64,000 bases of DNA from Acidobacteriaceae bacterium (lineage in GTDB: Bacteria; Acidobacteriota; Terriglobia; Bryobacterales; Bryobacteraceae), in the NCBI GenBank assembly GCA_019233755.1, contig JAFAMD010000006.1, forward strand, positions 62,001 through 126,000, written 5' to 3'. The notes below the pieces were generated by a model that had not been told where the DNA came from, ran no database searches, and saw only the letters and a program-made list of their open reading frames with translations. Below, one piece after another: positions 33,536-42,925 of the stretch. The stretch's first letter is position 1, and the number at the start of each line of letters is the position of its first letter. The translations under genes and the position numbers were made by a program.

Positions 33536-33913
33536 TTATTCCGGAGTATTGATCAGGAAGCTGGCGGTGCCGTCGAAGAAGTTTTGCAAAACCTGTTTTG
33601 CTTCCGCGGGCAGCTCGACCGTTTCGAGTGCGTTGTTCATGAATCGCAACCAGCGTTCGCGCGCAGCCTGGTTTACGGCAAAAGGGGCATGCCGCATTCG
33701 CAGCCGCGGGTGACCGCGCCGCTCGATGTAATGCTGCGGGCCGCCGAAGCGGTAGATCAGGAAATCGCGCAGCCGCTGTTCGGCCCCAGCAAGATCGCGC
33801 CCGCGATACATGGGCCCCAGAATGTCGTCCTGCGGAATCTGGCGATAGAATGCAGCCACCAGTTCGCAAAATCCTTGCTCGCCGACGGCTGAATAAACCT
33901 CGTGTTCCTCCAC
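33536..33913 (-). CDS. Truncated haemoglobin, trHbO-like
   Basis: The 125-residue globin has FYRQIPQDDILGPMY with the distal-side Tyr, the LRDFLIYRFGGP segment and GHPRLRMRHAPFAV with the proximal His, then RWLRFMNNAL. This pattern is that of group II truncated haemoglobins, which bind oxygen or NO and may protect against nitrosative or peroxide stress. It precedes mtgA by about 60 bases on the same strand; mtgA may be co-transcribed. Its start lies 43 bases after the alanine dehydrogenase stop. Confidence 0.92.
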   Translation of the reverse strand: MEEHEVYSAVGEQGFCELVAAFYRQIPQDDILGPMYRGRDLAGAEQRLRDFLIYRFGGPQHYIERRGHPRLRMRHAPFAVNQAARERWLRFMNNALETVELPAEAKQVLQNFFDGTASFLINTPE

Positions 33914-33955
33914 GAAACCGATGCTAGCATTGAGGCCGAAATAGCATGTGGGGCG

Positions 33956-35068
33956 CTATATCACCGCGGTGAGTTCGCGCCAAGGCCTGCCTTGCGATTC
34001 GGCCACGGCTGCGTAGGTGATCTCGCCCTGGTAAGTATTGACCCCTTCCTTCAGCGCGTTGCTTTCTTCGCAGGCGCGCTCCAGCCCTTTATCTGCGAGA
34101 GCCAGCAGATACGGCACGGTCGCATTGGTCAGGCCGAAAGTGGAGGTGTGCGGCACGGCCGCGGGCATATTCGATACGCAGTAGTGGAGCACGCCATCGA
34201 CGTAATAGACAGGATCGGTGTGGGTAGTGGCGTGGCCGGTTTCGACGCAGCCGCCCTGGTCGATCGCAACATCGACGATGACAGCGCCCTGTTTCATCAT
34301 CGAGATCATGTCGCGGCGAACGAGCTTGGGGGCAGCGGCGCCCGGGATCAGAACCGCACCGATCACGAGATCAGCCTGCCGCACCGTCTCGCGGATGGTG
34401 TAGGTGTTCGAGGCGAGCGTTCGAATCGAGTTGAAATAGACATCATCGAGTTCACGGAGCCGGTTGAGATTGCGATCGATGATGGTGACATTTGCCCCGA
34501 GACCGCAGGCCATTTTGGCGGCGTTGTGGCCAACGATACCGCCGCCGATGACAACCACGTTCGCCGGTGCGACGCCGGGGATACCGCCGAGGAGGATGCC
34601 GCGGCCACCGTTCGGACGTTCGAGATATTGCGCGCCGACCTGAACGGCCATGCGGCCGGCAACTTCGCTCATGGGTGTGAGAAGCGGGAGTGAATTATCG
34701 CGCTCGCGGACCGTCTCGTAGGCAACAGCATTTACGCGCGAATTCAGCAGGGCTTGGGTGAGTTCGGGAAGCGGCGCAAGGTGGAGATATGTGAATAGGA
34801 TCAGGCCGGGACGGAAGAACACGTATTCAGACGGCTGCGGCTCCTTCACTTTCACAATTAATTCGGATTTGTTCCAAACATCGGCCGCTTTCTGGACGAT
34901 GATCGCCCCGGCCTCCGCATATTCGTCATCCGGAATGGAGCTGCCGACGCCCGCGTTCGTTTCAACGAGCACTTCATGCCCGCGCTCACGCAGCGCCGTC
35001 ACCATGCTGGGCACACAGCCCACGCGTGTTTCATGATCTTTGATTTCTTTAGGAACGCCGATGACCAC
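33956..35068 (-). CDS. ald: Alanine dehydrogenase
   Basis: The 370-residue enzyme begins [17 protein letters not shown], with the substrate-binding [11 protein letters not shown], and has a Rossmann motif [19 protein letters not shown] followed by VTIIDRN for NAD. It carries out the reversible oxidative deamination of L-alanine to pyruvate. The full length matches the family. ATG start. It is the first gene of a likely operon with the haemoglobin and mtgA behind it, a mixture without an obvious common pathway. Confidence 0.96.
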   Translation of the reverse strand: MVIGVPKEIKDHETRVGCVPSMVTALRERGHEVLVETNAGVGSSIPDDEYAEAGAIIVQKAADVWNKSELIVKVKEPQPSEYVFFRPGLILFTYLHLAPLPELTQALLNSRVNAVAYETVRERDNSLPLLTPMSEVAGRMAVQVGAQYLERPNGGRGILLGGIPGVAPANVVVIGGGIVGHNAAKMACGLGANVTIIDRNLNRLRELDDVYFNSIRTLASNTYTIRETVRQADLVIGAVLIPGAAAPKLVRRDMISMMKQGAVIVDVAIDQGGCVETGHATTHTDPVYYVDGVLHYCVSNMPAAVPHTSTFGLTNATVPYLLALADKGLERACEESNALKEGVNTYQGEITYAAVAESQGRPWRELTAVI

Positions 35069-35108
35069 CGTGTGATCTCCTTGCTGTATTTATTGTTGCG
35101 CGCTTACC

Positions 35109-35720
35109 TTATTGGGGAGGCCCTGCAGACCCAGAAGGGGCGGCGACGGCGGCGCTCTGCGGCGGTGCCGCAGGCTGCAGGCTGGGAGCGGCGCCAGGTG
35201 AACCTAAAGCGCCGTTGGCCGCGGGGGGCGCCGATGGCGGGACAGCGGGCCGAACTCCGCCACCGTGCTTCGGGCCGAGACCTAAATCAATCAGGCTGAG
35301 AGCATTGATTTTGCCGTCCGGATCCAATTTCTGATCGGCCTGGAATCGCTTCAGAGCGTCGACAGAATCGTCGCCCCATTGGCCATTCGCGTCCCCTTTG
35401 AAATAGCCCTTGCCGGCGAGCGCCTGCTGGATCTCCTGGTAACGCTCAGGGTCGGGGTGAAGCTGATAGCTCGGGGCCGGAGGGGTGTGCTTGGCGGCAC
35501 GAGCAGTACCGCGGCCGTGATGGCTTCGACTCGAAGTGCTACCTTTTTTACCGTTCGAAGACGCGGAAGAAGCGGACGCGTGCGCTTCCGCACTTATCTT
35601 CCGGGTCTTAGTGGAAGACGCGGAGACCGTTGTTTTCGTGTGAGTGTTTTTTTTTACAGGACCGGCCAAGAGCGGAAGAGCGGCCGATCCTAGCAGCGTC
35701 AGGGCGAAAACCCACTTCAT
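35109..35720 (-). CDS. Secreted protein with peptidoglycan-binding domain
   Basis: The product of about 203 residues has a signal peptide (MKWVFALTLLGSAALPLLAG) and a low-complexity Ser/Thr/Lys-rich stretch to about residue 75. A PG_binding_1 domain follows (about 80-140, EIQQALAGKGYFKGDANGQWGDDSVDALKRFQADQ), with a Pro/Ala-rich tail. PG_binding_1 anchors proteins to the cell wall, and no catalytic domain is joined here. The ATG 35720 start is chosen for the signal; a GTG at 35741 is also in frame. Confidence 0.82.
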   Translation of the reverse strand: MKWVFALTLLGSAALPLLAGPVKKNTHTKTTVSASSTKTRKISAEAHASASSASSNGKKGSTSSRSHHGRGTARAAKHTPPAPSYQLHPDPERYQEIQQALAGKGYFKGDANGQWGDDSVDALKRFQADQKLDPDGKINALSLIDLGLGPKHGGGVRPAVPPSAPPAANGALGSPGAAPSLQPAAPPQSAAVAAPSGSAGPPQ

Positions 35721-35847
35721 GGGCAAACAAAATGTTACCACTTTGGGGTGGGTTACTCACAAGCTTGCGCAGTTAGGGGACTTAGCCTCGAATGCCCACG
35801 GAATTGCTTTTAGTCGTTGCTACAGTTGAAGAAAACACCGAGGTCCC

Positions 35848-36885
35848 ATGATTATTTCGATGAAGCTGCACGCAACGCGAGAAGAGATCGACGCGGTCTG
35901 CGAGCGTATACACGACTTCGGCTACAAGGTGCATTCCATTGAAGGCGAAGAGCGCGTGGTCATCGGCGTAGTGGGCGTCGGCGATGTGACTGCCTGCCTG
36001 GAGTCGCTGGAGGCCATGCCGCAGGTCGAGAAGGCCGTGCGTATTTCAGCGCCCTACAAGTTCGTCAGCCGCGAGTTCAGGCCGAACCGGTCGCAAATAC
36101 GCGCCAACGGCGTGGAGATCGGCGGCGATGAGTTTGTCACGATGGCTGGGCCGTGCTCGGTTGAGAGCGAAAAACAGATTCTCGAAACGGCATGGTTCGT
36201 GGCGCAGAACGGGGCGAGGTTCCTGCGCGGCGGAGCGTTCAAGCCGCGGACTTCACCCTACGATTTTCAGGGCCTGGAAGTGGAAGGCCTGAAACTGCTG
36301 GCAAAGGCTAAGCGCGAGACGGGACTCGGAATCATCACCGAAGTGATGAGCGATCGCGATGTGGACCTGGTGGCCGAGTACGCAGACATCCTGCAGATCG
36401 GCGCGCGCAATATGCAGAATTTCGCATTGCTGAAGGTACTCGGAAAGGCGAACCGGCCGGTCATGCTGAAACGCGGCTTGAGTTCGACGATTAAGGAACT
36501 GCTGATGTCAGCCGAGTACATAGTCGCGCATGGCAACCCGAACGTCATCCTGTGTGAGCGCGGCATCCGCACCTTCGAAACAGCGACGCGCAATACATGC
36601 GATATCACCGCAGTCGCGGTGCTTAACGAACTTTCGCACTTACCGGTTATCGTCGACCCGAGCCATGCCACGGGCAAGCGTAGCCTCGTCCCAGCCCTTT
36701 CGAGAGCAGCCGTCGCGATCGGCGCGGACGGTTTGATCGTCGAAGTACATCCGTCTCCTGAAAAGGCGGTAAGTGATGGCGCACAATCGTTGACCTTGCC
36801 GCAATTTGCCGGCATGATGGGCAATTTGAAGCCGTACATAGAACTGTGGAAGCAGTCGCGCGTGGCCGAAATGGCCCTGGTCTGA
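35848..36885 (+). CDS. aroF: 3-deoxy-7-phosphoheptulonate (DAHP) synthase, type I beta
   Basis: The 345-residue enzyme has an N-terminal ferredoxin-like regulatory domain of about 70 residues ([17 protein letters not shown]...), then the barrel with MAGPCSVES, the [12 protein letters not shown] substrate loop, [14 protein letters not shown] and the metal-binding [10 protein letters not shown] and [13 protein letters not shown]. It condenses PEP and erythrose 4-phosphate, the first step of the shikimate pathway. The N-terminal domain usually confers feedback control by an aromatic amino acid. The GAGG before the ATG is 4 bases away. Chorismate synthase lies elsewhere in this window (53419). 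Confidence 0.96.
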   Translation: MIISMKLHATREEIDAVCERIHDFGYKVHSIEGEERVVIGVVGVGDVTACLESLEAMPQVEKAVRISAPYKFVSREFRPNRSQIRANGVEIGGDEFVTMAGPCSVESEKQILETAWFVAQNGARFLRGGAFKPRTSPYDFQGLEVEGLKLLAKAKRETGLGIITEVMSDRDVDLVAEYADILQIGARNMQNFALLKVLGKANRPVMLKRGLSSTIKELLMSAEYIVAHGNPNVILCERGIRTFETATRNTCDITAVAVLNELSHLPVIVDPSHATGKRSLVPALSRAAVAIGADGLIVEVHPSPEKAVSDGAQSLTLPQFAGMMGNLKPYIELWKQSRVAEMALV

Positions 36886-36899
36886 GAGCGGCGGCACAG

Positions 36900-37820
36900 T
36901 TGCGCGCACGTCTCAGCCCCGCTGTTGCAATCGCATCTCTGGCCGTACTGATTTCGGCTCTGGCGTTCAGCGTCGATCGGTGGCGCCATGAGACCGGCAT
37001 TTCCGATACGCAGCCGGTAGCAATGCTGCCCGCTCGCGACGCCACCGTTTTCTTTGCAAATCTCGCTGTTCTGCGTGAAGCAGGACTCATGAAAGTGCTC
37101 GCGGGCGTCAGGCCGGCAGAGGAGCGAGACTACCAAGATTTCGTCCGGCAGACGGGTTTCGACTACACGCGTGACGTTGATGTGCTCGCGGCCAGCGCGG
37201 ATGCGAGGGAATTATTCTTTGTGGCGCGCGGCCGGTTTGACTGGGAGAAACTGCGTCGCTACGCGGAGGCGCATGGCGGAAACTGCGAGCGGAAAACCTG
37301 CGACGTGCCAACGACCAGACCGGGGCGCTGGGGTTCGTTTCGCTCCATCGAAAGCGGTGTGATCGGCCTGGCTGTCAGCACGAACAAGCGCGCGGTCGAG
37401 CAGTTGAAAGCGCGCGCGGATAGTCAGCCCGCGCGGCCACCATTGAATGAGCCCGTGTGGGTGAAGATTTCGCCAACGGCGCTGAAAGACCCGGCGGGCT
37501 TGCCGGCTGCGTTGAGAATTTTCGTAATATCGCTGCAGGGAGCCGATCCGGTGGTAATCTCGGCCGGTGCCGGGGATGCCGGGACGGCTTTTGCTGTGCG
37601 CCTGGATGCGACCTTCCCAAGCGAGACAGCGGCGCAGGCGACGAGCAAGCAGCTTCAGCTTGAAACAAAGATGCTGCAACTGGCCCTGCAACATGCGCAG
37701 GATCCGCCGGCCGCGGGCGATTTGACGGGATTGCTGACCGCCGGCACGTTCGAGGCGGCACATGGGCATGTGTACGGAAAGTGGCCGGTCAGTGTGGAGT
37801 TGCTGCGGAGGCTGGAGTAG
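36900..37820 (+). CDS. Membrane-anchored protein of unknown function
   Basis: The product of about 306 residues has one N-terminal hydrophobic helix (about residues 7-23). A long extracytoplasmic domain follows, with [20 protein letters not shown] and a Cys pair (NCERKTC). No family is recognised; the [22 protein letters not shown] pattern resembles repeated alpha/beta units of DUF-type envelope proteins. The start is uncertain. TTG 36900 keeps the helix at the N-terminus and follows GAGAG, while GTG 36846 would overlap aroF by 40 bases. It is probably co-transcribed with aroF. Confidence 0.65.
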   Translation: MRARLSPAVAIASLAVLISALAFSVDRWRHETGISDTQPVAMLPARDATVFFANLAVLREAGLMKVLAGVRPAEERDYQDFVRQTGFDYTRDVDVLAASADARELFFVARGRFDWEKLRRYAEAHGGNCERKTCDVPTTRPGRWGSFRSIESGVIGLAVSTNKRAVEQLKARADSQPARPPLNEPVWVKISPTALKDPAGLPAALRIFVISLQGADPVVISAGAGDAGTAFAVRLDATFPSETAAQATSKQLQLETKMLQLALQHAQDPPAAGDLTGLLTAGTFEAAHGHVYGKWPVSVELLRRLE

Positions 37821-37905
37821 AACAGCTTGCTGCCTCAAAACAGCTTCTCTGACGCCTGCTGCATCTTGCTGGCGTCCTTGTGATCTAACCTAAGAGTAAG
37901 ACTTA

Positions 37906-40110
37906 ATGTCCACCGTGGTCCTGGACCTGCCGCAGGTCGAAGAAGCCTATCGCTCCCTGGAGGAGAAGGTGCGCGCGGTCTGGCCGAAGGAAGACCTGAC
38001 GGGACTGGAGCGGGCATACCGGTTTGCCGCCGAGGCGCACAAGGTACAGAAACGGAAATCCGGAGAGCCGTATATTGTGCATCCGCTGGCCGTGGCACAT
38101 ATTCTGGCCGACATGCAGATGGATCTGGTTTGTATCGAGACCGGATTGCTGCATGACACGGTGGAGGACACCAAGGCGACGATCGAGCAGATTCGCGAGG
38201 CGTTCGGCGAAGATGTCGCGCGCTGCGTTGATGGCGTCACGAAACTGAGCAAGATCAGTTTTGCAAACCGCGAGGACCGGCAGGCCGAGAGCCTCCGAAA
38301 GATGCTGCTCGCGATGACGAGCGACATCCGCGTCATCATCGTGAAGCTCGCGGACCGGCTGCACAACATGCGCACCATCTCGTCGCTGCCGGAGGAGCGG
38401 CAGCAGGCCATCGCGCAGGAGACGATCGACATTTATGCGCCGATCGCCCACCGGCTCGGAATGGGCAAAGTGCGCGGCGAACTGGAGGACCTGGCATTCC
38501 AGGCGCTGCACCCGGAAGAAGCCGCCGACCTCATGCGCGAGATCGAGAGCCAGCGGCAGCAGAACGAACGGTGGCTGCACGATGTGCAAACACAAATCGA
38601 GCAGAAGCTGGCGCGCGAAGATATTCCGGCGCGGGTGCAGGGTCGCGTCAAACGCGCCTATTCGGTCTATCTGAAGCTGAAGCGGCAGCGCATCACGCTC
38701 GACCAGGTTTACGACATTCTGGCGGTCCGCATTATCACGGATTCAGTAAAGAACTGCTACGCGGCATTGGGTGTGATCCACAACGAATGGCACCCGGTGC
38801 CGGGCCGCATCAAAGACTTCATCGCAATGCCCCGGCCCAATCTGTACCAGTCGCTGCACACCTCGGTCATTGGACCGGGCGGGCGCGCGTTTGAGGTGCA
38901 GATCCGCACCGAGGAAATGCACCGGATTGCGGAAGAAGGTATCGCGGCGCACTGGAAATACAAAGAGGGCAGCAAGGGGCCCGACGCAGACGATCAGCGG
39001 ATTGCCTGGCTGCGGCAGCTCGTCGACTGGCAGCGCGAGATGCACGATGCCAGCGAATTCCTGAGCGGAGTCAAGATGGACCTCTACTCGGAAGAGGTCT
39101 ACACGTTCACGCCGAAGGGACGCGTGATCGTGCTGCCGCGCGATTCGACGCCAATCGATTTCGCCTACGCAATTCATAGCGACGTCGGCAACACTTGCGT
39201 GGGCGCGCGGATTAACGGCTCGATGAAGCCGCTGAAATCGACGCTGCGCAATGGCGACGTGGTGGAGATCCTCACGCAGCCGGGCCATCAACCCAGCCGG
39301 GACTGGCTGGCGGTGGTGAAGACCACACGCGCGCGCAACAAGATCCGCCATGTGATCAACGCGGTGGAGCGTGCAAAGGCGGTGGAGATCGGGCAAAAGT
39401 CGCTCGAGAAGGAAGCCCGGCGCATGGGCGTCAGCATGGCACGCATCTCGCAGAACAGCCTGGAGAGCGTGGCTTCCGAGTATGGCGTGAGCAAAACCGA
39501 AGATCTATACGCGGCGCTGGGCTTCGGGCGGTTCTCCGCGCGCCAGGTACTGCAGAAAGTTGCGCCGGAGAGCGCGATTCCGGATGCGGCTCCGCTGGCC
39601 CCTCCACAACGCTTGCCGCATCAGCAAAGCGGCGCGCTGGCAGATGGCGATCTCACGATCAAAGTGAAGGGCGCAGACGATGTTCTGATGTACCGCGCGA
39701 AATGTTGTAATCCCGTGCGCGGAGAGCAGATAGTTGGCTACATCACGAGAGGTAAGGGCGTGGCGGTACATTCGGCACAGTGTCCGAACGTACAGAAGCT
39801 GATGTATGAACCGGAGCGGAAGATTGCTGTCGATTGGGCGGGTAGCGCCAGCGAGCCGCTACCCGTCAAAGTAGTTATCTACACAGACGACCGGCCCGGG
39901 ATTTTACATCAGCTCACCTCGATTCTGAGCGACGAAAAGAGCAATATCCGGATGCTGGAGGCGCGCGGCGATGAGAAACGCACGGACGACAGCGCGGTAA
40001 TTGACATCATTATTGACGTCCGCGACAAAAAACAGCTCGAGCGCGTGATCACCGCATTCCGGCGCATACCCGGCGTGCGTGACATCGAGCGGATGCAGAC
40101 GGCACTCTAA
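37906..40110 (+). CDS. Bifunctional (p)ppGpp synthetase/hydrolase (Rel/SpoT family)
   Basis: The 734-residue protein has all domains of a Rel enzyme. The HD hydrolase comes first (about residues 48-150, HPLAVAHILADM, LLHDTVEDT), then the synthetase (about 240-350, RIKDFIAMPRPNLYQSLHT, FEVQIRTEEMH), TGS (about 400-460, VYTFTPKGRVIVLP), a zinc-finger-like segment (YRAKCCNPVRGEQIVGYIT) and a C-terminal ACT domain (about 655-730). It makes and degrades the stringent-response alarmone. ATG start. It appears monocistronic or to lead DUF971. Confidence 0.97.
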   Translation: MSTVVLDLPQVEEAYRSLEEKVRAVWPKEDLTGLERAYRFAAEAHKVQKRKSGEPYIVHPLAVAHILADMQMDLVCIETGLLHDTVEDTKATIEQIREAFGEDVARCVDGVTKLSKISFANREDRQAESLRKMLLAMTSDIRVIIVKLADRLHNMRTISSLPEERQQAIAQETIDIYAPIAHRLGMGKVRGELEDLAFQALHPEEAADLMREIESQRQQNERWLHDVQTQIEQKLAREDIPARVQGRVKRAYSVYLKLKRQRITLDQVYDILAVRIITDSVKNCYAALGVIHNEWHPVPGRIKDFIAMPRPNLYQSLHTSVIGPGGRAFEVQIRTEEMHRIAEEGIAAHWKYKEGSKGPDADDQRIAWLRQLVDWQREMHDASEFLSGVKMDLYSEEVYTFTPKGRVIVLPRDSTPIDFAYAIHSDVGNTCVGARINGSMKPLKSTLRNGDVVEILTQPGHQPSRDWLAVVKTTRARNKIRHVINAVERAKAVEIGQKSLEKEARRMGVSMARISQNSLESVASEYGVSKTEDLYAALGFGRFSARQVLQKVAPESAIPDAAPLAPPQRLPHQQSGALADGDLTIKVKGADDVLMYRAKCCNPVRGEQIVGYITRGKGVAVHSAQCPNVQKLMYEPERKIAVDWAGSASEPLPVKVVIYTDDRPGILHQLTSILSDEKSNIRMLEARGDEKRTDDSAVIDIIIDVRDKKQLERVITAFRRIPGVRDIERMQTAL

Positions 40111-40132
40111 CACCTACTTTCAAAACAGTTTC

Positions 40133-40492
40133 ATGCAAGAAGAGACCGTACTAATGCTGGCGTCCGATCCCGAACACATAGCAATCTCGAAATCCACCGG
40201 CATAAAGATCGATTGGCGGGACGGGCATCACAGCGACTACTCGTTGGCCCATTTACGCGATGAGTGCCCCTGCGCCACATGCACCGGCTCACACGGCACC
40301 GAACCGCAGAGATCGAATTACTCGACTCCGGGCCCCTTCCCGATGTTCAAGCCGGCCTTAAAGATGAACTCAGTAGAGGCGGTCGGGTCGTACGCCGTGC
40401 GGATTTACTGGAACGATGGCCACAGCTCCGGCATTTATTCGTTCGAACACCTGCGCAGGATCTGCCCGTGTGACGAGTGCAAAGGCGCCTGA
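40133..40492 (+). CDS. DUF971 protein (Cys-rich, gamma-butyrobetaine hydroxylase N-domain-like)
   Basis: The product of about 119 residues contains the two repeated blocks of DUF971: IKIDWRDGHHSDYSLAHLRDECPCATC and VRIYWNDGHSSGIYSFEHLRRICPCDEC. The two CPCxxC motifs suggest a metal or iron-sulfur site, as in the family. Such proteins often lie near P-loop Mrp/ApbC scaffolds, which are not seen here. ATG 40133 is used; ATG 40154 is the alternative. It follows rel by 22 bases. Confidence 0.88.
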   Translation: MQEETVLMLASDPEHIAISKSTGIKIDWRDGHHSDYSLAHLRDECPCATCTGSHGTEPQRSNYSTPGPFPMFKPALKMNSVEAVGSYAVRIYWNDGHSSGIYSFEHLRRICPCDECKGA

Positions 40493-40516
40493 TGCAAACG
40501 CCGGTGAACGCAAGGC

Positions 40517-41602
40517 TTAGAGCAATCGGAAGCTGACTTCTACCTGGGCCTGAGTGGCGACCGGGTGACCGCCCTTCATACCGGGTCGGAAGCGCCACCT
40601 CGATACAGCTTCGACGGCCTTTTCATCCAGTCCCAGGCCGAGCGGACGCACTACGTGGATATCGCGCGGCAGACCATTGGCGTCAACCACAATGGAGAGC
40701 AGAACGGTGCCGGAGTACTTGGCTTTGCGAGCCTCTTCCGAGTATTCAGGCTCGACTTTACTCACCAGCACGGGCGCGGAAACATCACCGCCGATGCGGT
40801 ACGCGCCGCCGCCCATCCCGTGGCCGGAGCCGGGACCGTATCCATCTCCATTACCGGAACCGAGTCCGCCGCCCGTACCACTCCCGAGACCATTTGAGCC
40901 CGGACCGCCGGAGAACGGCATCAGCTTGCTCATTGGGTCGCCGTAGTTGTCTGCAACGATCGGCGGAACCGGCGCGCTGATCTCAGGAACAACGGGCAGT
41001 TTCGGCTTGACAATGGCTTCGGCCGGCGGGATGAACGGTTTCGGATTGAACTTGGGAGCCGCGCCGTGGCTGACGGGTGTCGGCACCTTCTGGCCGCCAC
41101 CGCCACCGCCGCCCGCTTTCTCCGCGGCAGGCGGAAGCTTCGGCTTAAATTCGTTAACAGGAAAATAGATGTCGGTGACCTGCTTGATCTTCTTCTGCAC
41201 GAGGGGCGTACGAAAGACCAGGAACATCAGCCCGACCACCGCGACGTGGATCAGGACGGATACCAGACCCGACCGCTTTTCGCCGCCGCCGTAGGCACCC
41301 CAGATGCTGCCGACTTCGACCGGTTTGGAAGTAACTTCAAGCGGCGGGAGCTTGGGCGGGTGGACCAGGTCGCGAATGTTGGCAGCGAACGACTTGAACC
41401 ACGGCTGCTCGATATTGCTCATGTTGCCGAGTTCGGCACTTTCGAGCGGCCGGGACGTCAGTTCCAGTGGGGGGAGCTTGGGCGGATTCAGCGCCTCCCG
41501 GATGTTTCGGATAACCGACTTGAACCACGGTTCTTCGAGATCAGCCGTCAAAAATAGCTGATTCAAATTAGCCTCAGGCTGAACCACATCCTGACGCCCC
41601 AT
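40517..41602 (-). CDS. TonB-family energy-transducing protein with duplicated N-terminal module
   Basis: The product of about 361 residues has a cytoplasmic part with two copies of a module of about 30 residues (EPWFKSVIRNIRE.. and EQPWFKSFAANIRD.., each ending PPKLPPLE-TS-P-E). One membrane helix follows (LVSVLIHVAVVGLMFLVF), then a Gly/Pro/Lys-rich periplasmic linker with a GGGGGGG run, and a C-terminal TonB domain (PVLVSKVEPEYSEEARKAKYSGTVLLSIVV ... VEVSFRLL). It should pass proton-motive energy to an outer-membrane receptor. The ATG 41602 has AAGGAA just upstream. ExbB/ExbD are not nearby. Confidence 0.88.
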   Translation of the reverse strand: MGRQDVVQPEANLNQLFLTADLEEPWFKSVIRNIREALNPPKLPPLELTSRPLESAELGNMSNIEQPWFKSFAANIRDLVHPPKLPPLEVTSKPVEVGSIWGAYGGGEKRSGLVSVLIHVAVVGLMFLVFRTPLVQKKIKQVTDIYFPVNEFKPKLPPAAEKAGGGGGGGQKVPTPVSHGAAPKFNPKPFIPPAEAIVKPKLPVVPEISAPVPPIVADNYGDPMSKLMPFSGGPGSNGLGSGTGGGLGSGNGDGYGPGSGHGMGGGAYRIGGDVSAPVLVSKVEPEYSEEARKAKYSGTVLLSIVVDANGLPRDIHVVRPLGLGLDEKAVEAVSRWRFRPGMKGGHPVATQAQVEVSFRLL

Positions 41603-41759
41603 AGTTTCCTTGTCTACTCCGCTAATCACCGAACACTCCGCCATTTACCACGCTGTGAGCCTCCCTGCTGTCGACATCTGATGCATAAATTGGACGTTCG
41701 GTCCAAAATTGCCGTTGCAGGGATTCAATCCAGCACCACGACAGTATCTACAGTCTATA

Positions 41760-42431
41760 TCAGAGACGAGCGCCACCATCATTCAGGGCGACACTTTCAA
41801 TCAGAAAAATTCTCGATTCCTCCCAGATGGTGGGCAGCACATCGGTCAGTTCGTGTCCGGATTTCATCTGGAGAAGCAGGGCGTTCGGGTGCGCCTGGAC
41901 GAAGGCGAGTGATTGTTGAACCGGAACGGTTGAGTCCTCCGTCCCGTGGAAGATCAGCACCGGCTGGTGAACGTCGGGAAACGGCTCGAAGCGGCTGGCG
42001 TCTTCGAGCAATTGATAGCCCAGAGGCAGTTCCCGCTGTGCGGCGTAATGAAAGAAAAGCCTGGTGCCGTTACGCTTCCATTCGGCAATACGCTCCGGCC
42101 CGAGTTGTTCGACCCAAAGTTGATACAAGCCGAATGCGGGAGCGAGCAGAATGAGCCGGTCGACCTCGGGATGCCGTGCGGCATAGAGTGCGGCGAGGTA
42201 GCCGCCCATGCTGGATCCGATCAGGATTACCGGTTCGCCGCAAGCGATCTCCTCGAGCACGCTGAGCTGGCGGCTGATAGTCAGATGCTCAAAATCGCCC
42301 TGCTCCAGGTCTGGGACATGGACGTGCTGGCCCGCGGCTTCGAGGCATCCGAGGAAGAAGTTCGCCTTTCGTGATGCCGGGCTGGAGGCGAAGCCGTGAA
42401 GGTAGACGATACGCAAATGGTCCCGCAACAT
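41760..42431 (-). CDS. YqiA-like alpha/beta-hydrolase (esterase)
   Basis: The product of about 223 residues is a small alpha/beta hydrolase: an IVYLHGFASSPASRKANFF start, the nucleophile motif GSSMGGYLA, an acid in FHGTEDSTVPV and a His in SGHELTD. This resembles YqiA/YcfP-like esterases. It is cytoplasmic with no signal. ATG 42431 is set by the conserved start; the frame upstream is open without homology. Substrate unknown. Confidence 0.85.
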   Translation of the reverse strand: MLRDHLRIVYLHGFASSPASRKANFFLGCLEAAGQHVHVPDLEQGDFEHLTISRQLSVLEEIACGEPVILIGSSMGGYLAALYAARHPEVDRLILLAPAFGLYQLWVEQLGPERIAEWKRNGTRLFFHYAAQRELPLGYQLLEDASRFEPFPDVHQPVLIFHGTEDSTVPVQQSLAFVQAHPNALLLQMKSGHELTDVLPTIWEESRIFLIESVALNDGGARL

Positions 42432-42637
42432 CTTCAATGGTAGCGGGAAGGCCGTTGGGTACCGCGCCTCGAAGACTTGCGAACAAGTACTCGGGACCGC
42501 TAGAATCTTGTTGAACTGAAAGAAAAAAACGCCCCGCCGATTCGCCCGCACCTGCACAGTGATGTAGCTTGGTGAGTTAGACTGAACACTTTGGCCCGGG
42601 AGTGCTGCGGGCATTTGCGAACACAGGAGATTAATTG

Positions 42638-42871
42638 ATGTCGGTTGCAGAAAAAGTAAAGCAGATCATCGTCGAACAGCTTGGAGTGGATGAGAACCAG
42701 GTTGACCCGAGCGCCTCGTTCGTGGACGATCTGGGTGCCGATTCCCTCGACATTGTCGAACTGGTGATGGCTTTCGAAGAGGCCTTCGACCTCGACATTC
42801 CCGACGAAGACGCCGAAAAGATCAAGACCGTCAAGGACGCAATCGACTACATAGAGTCGAAGAAGAAGTAA
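42638..42871 (+). CDS. acpP: Acyl carrier protein
   Basis: The 77-residue acidic protein has the phosphopantetheine site [12 protein letters not shown] (Ser in DSL), flanked by the typical [17 protein letters not shown] and [25 protein letters not shown]. It carries growing acyl chains in fatty-acid synthesis. ATG start with AGGAGA upstream; the TTG just before it is in frame. fabF follows at 54 bases, as in many genomes. Confidence 0.98.
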   Translation: MSVAEKVKQIIVEQLGVDENQVDPSASFVDDLGADSLDIVELVMAFEEAFDLDIPDEDAEKIKTVKDAIDYIESKKK

Positions 42872-42925
42872 TTTGAGTCCGCAGATTTCTTTACGCCAGC
42901 AAACGGCGCAGCGGATGATTTATTA

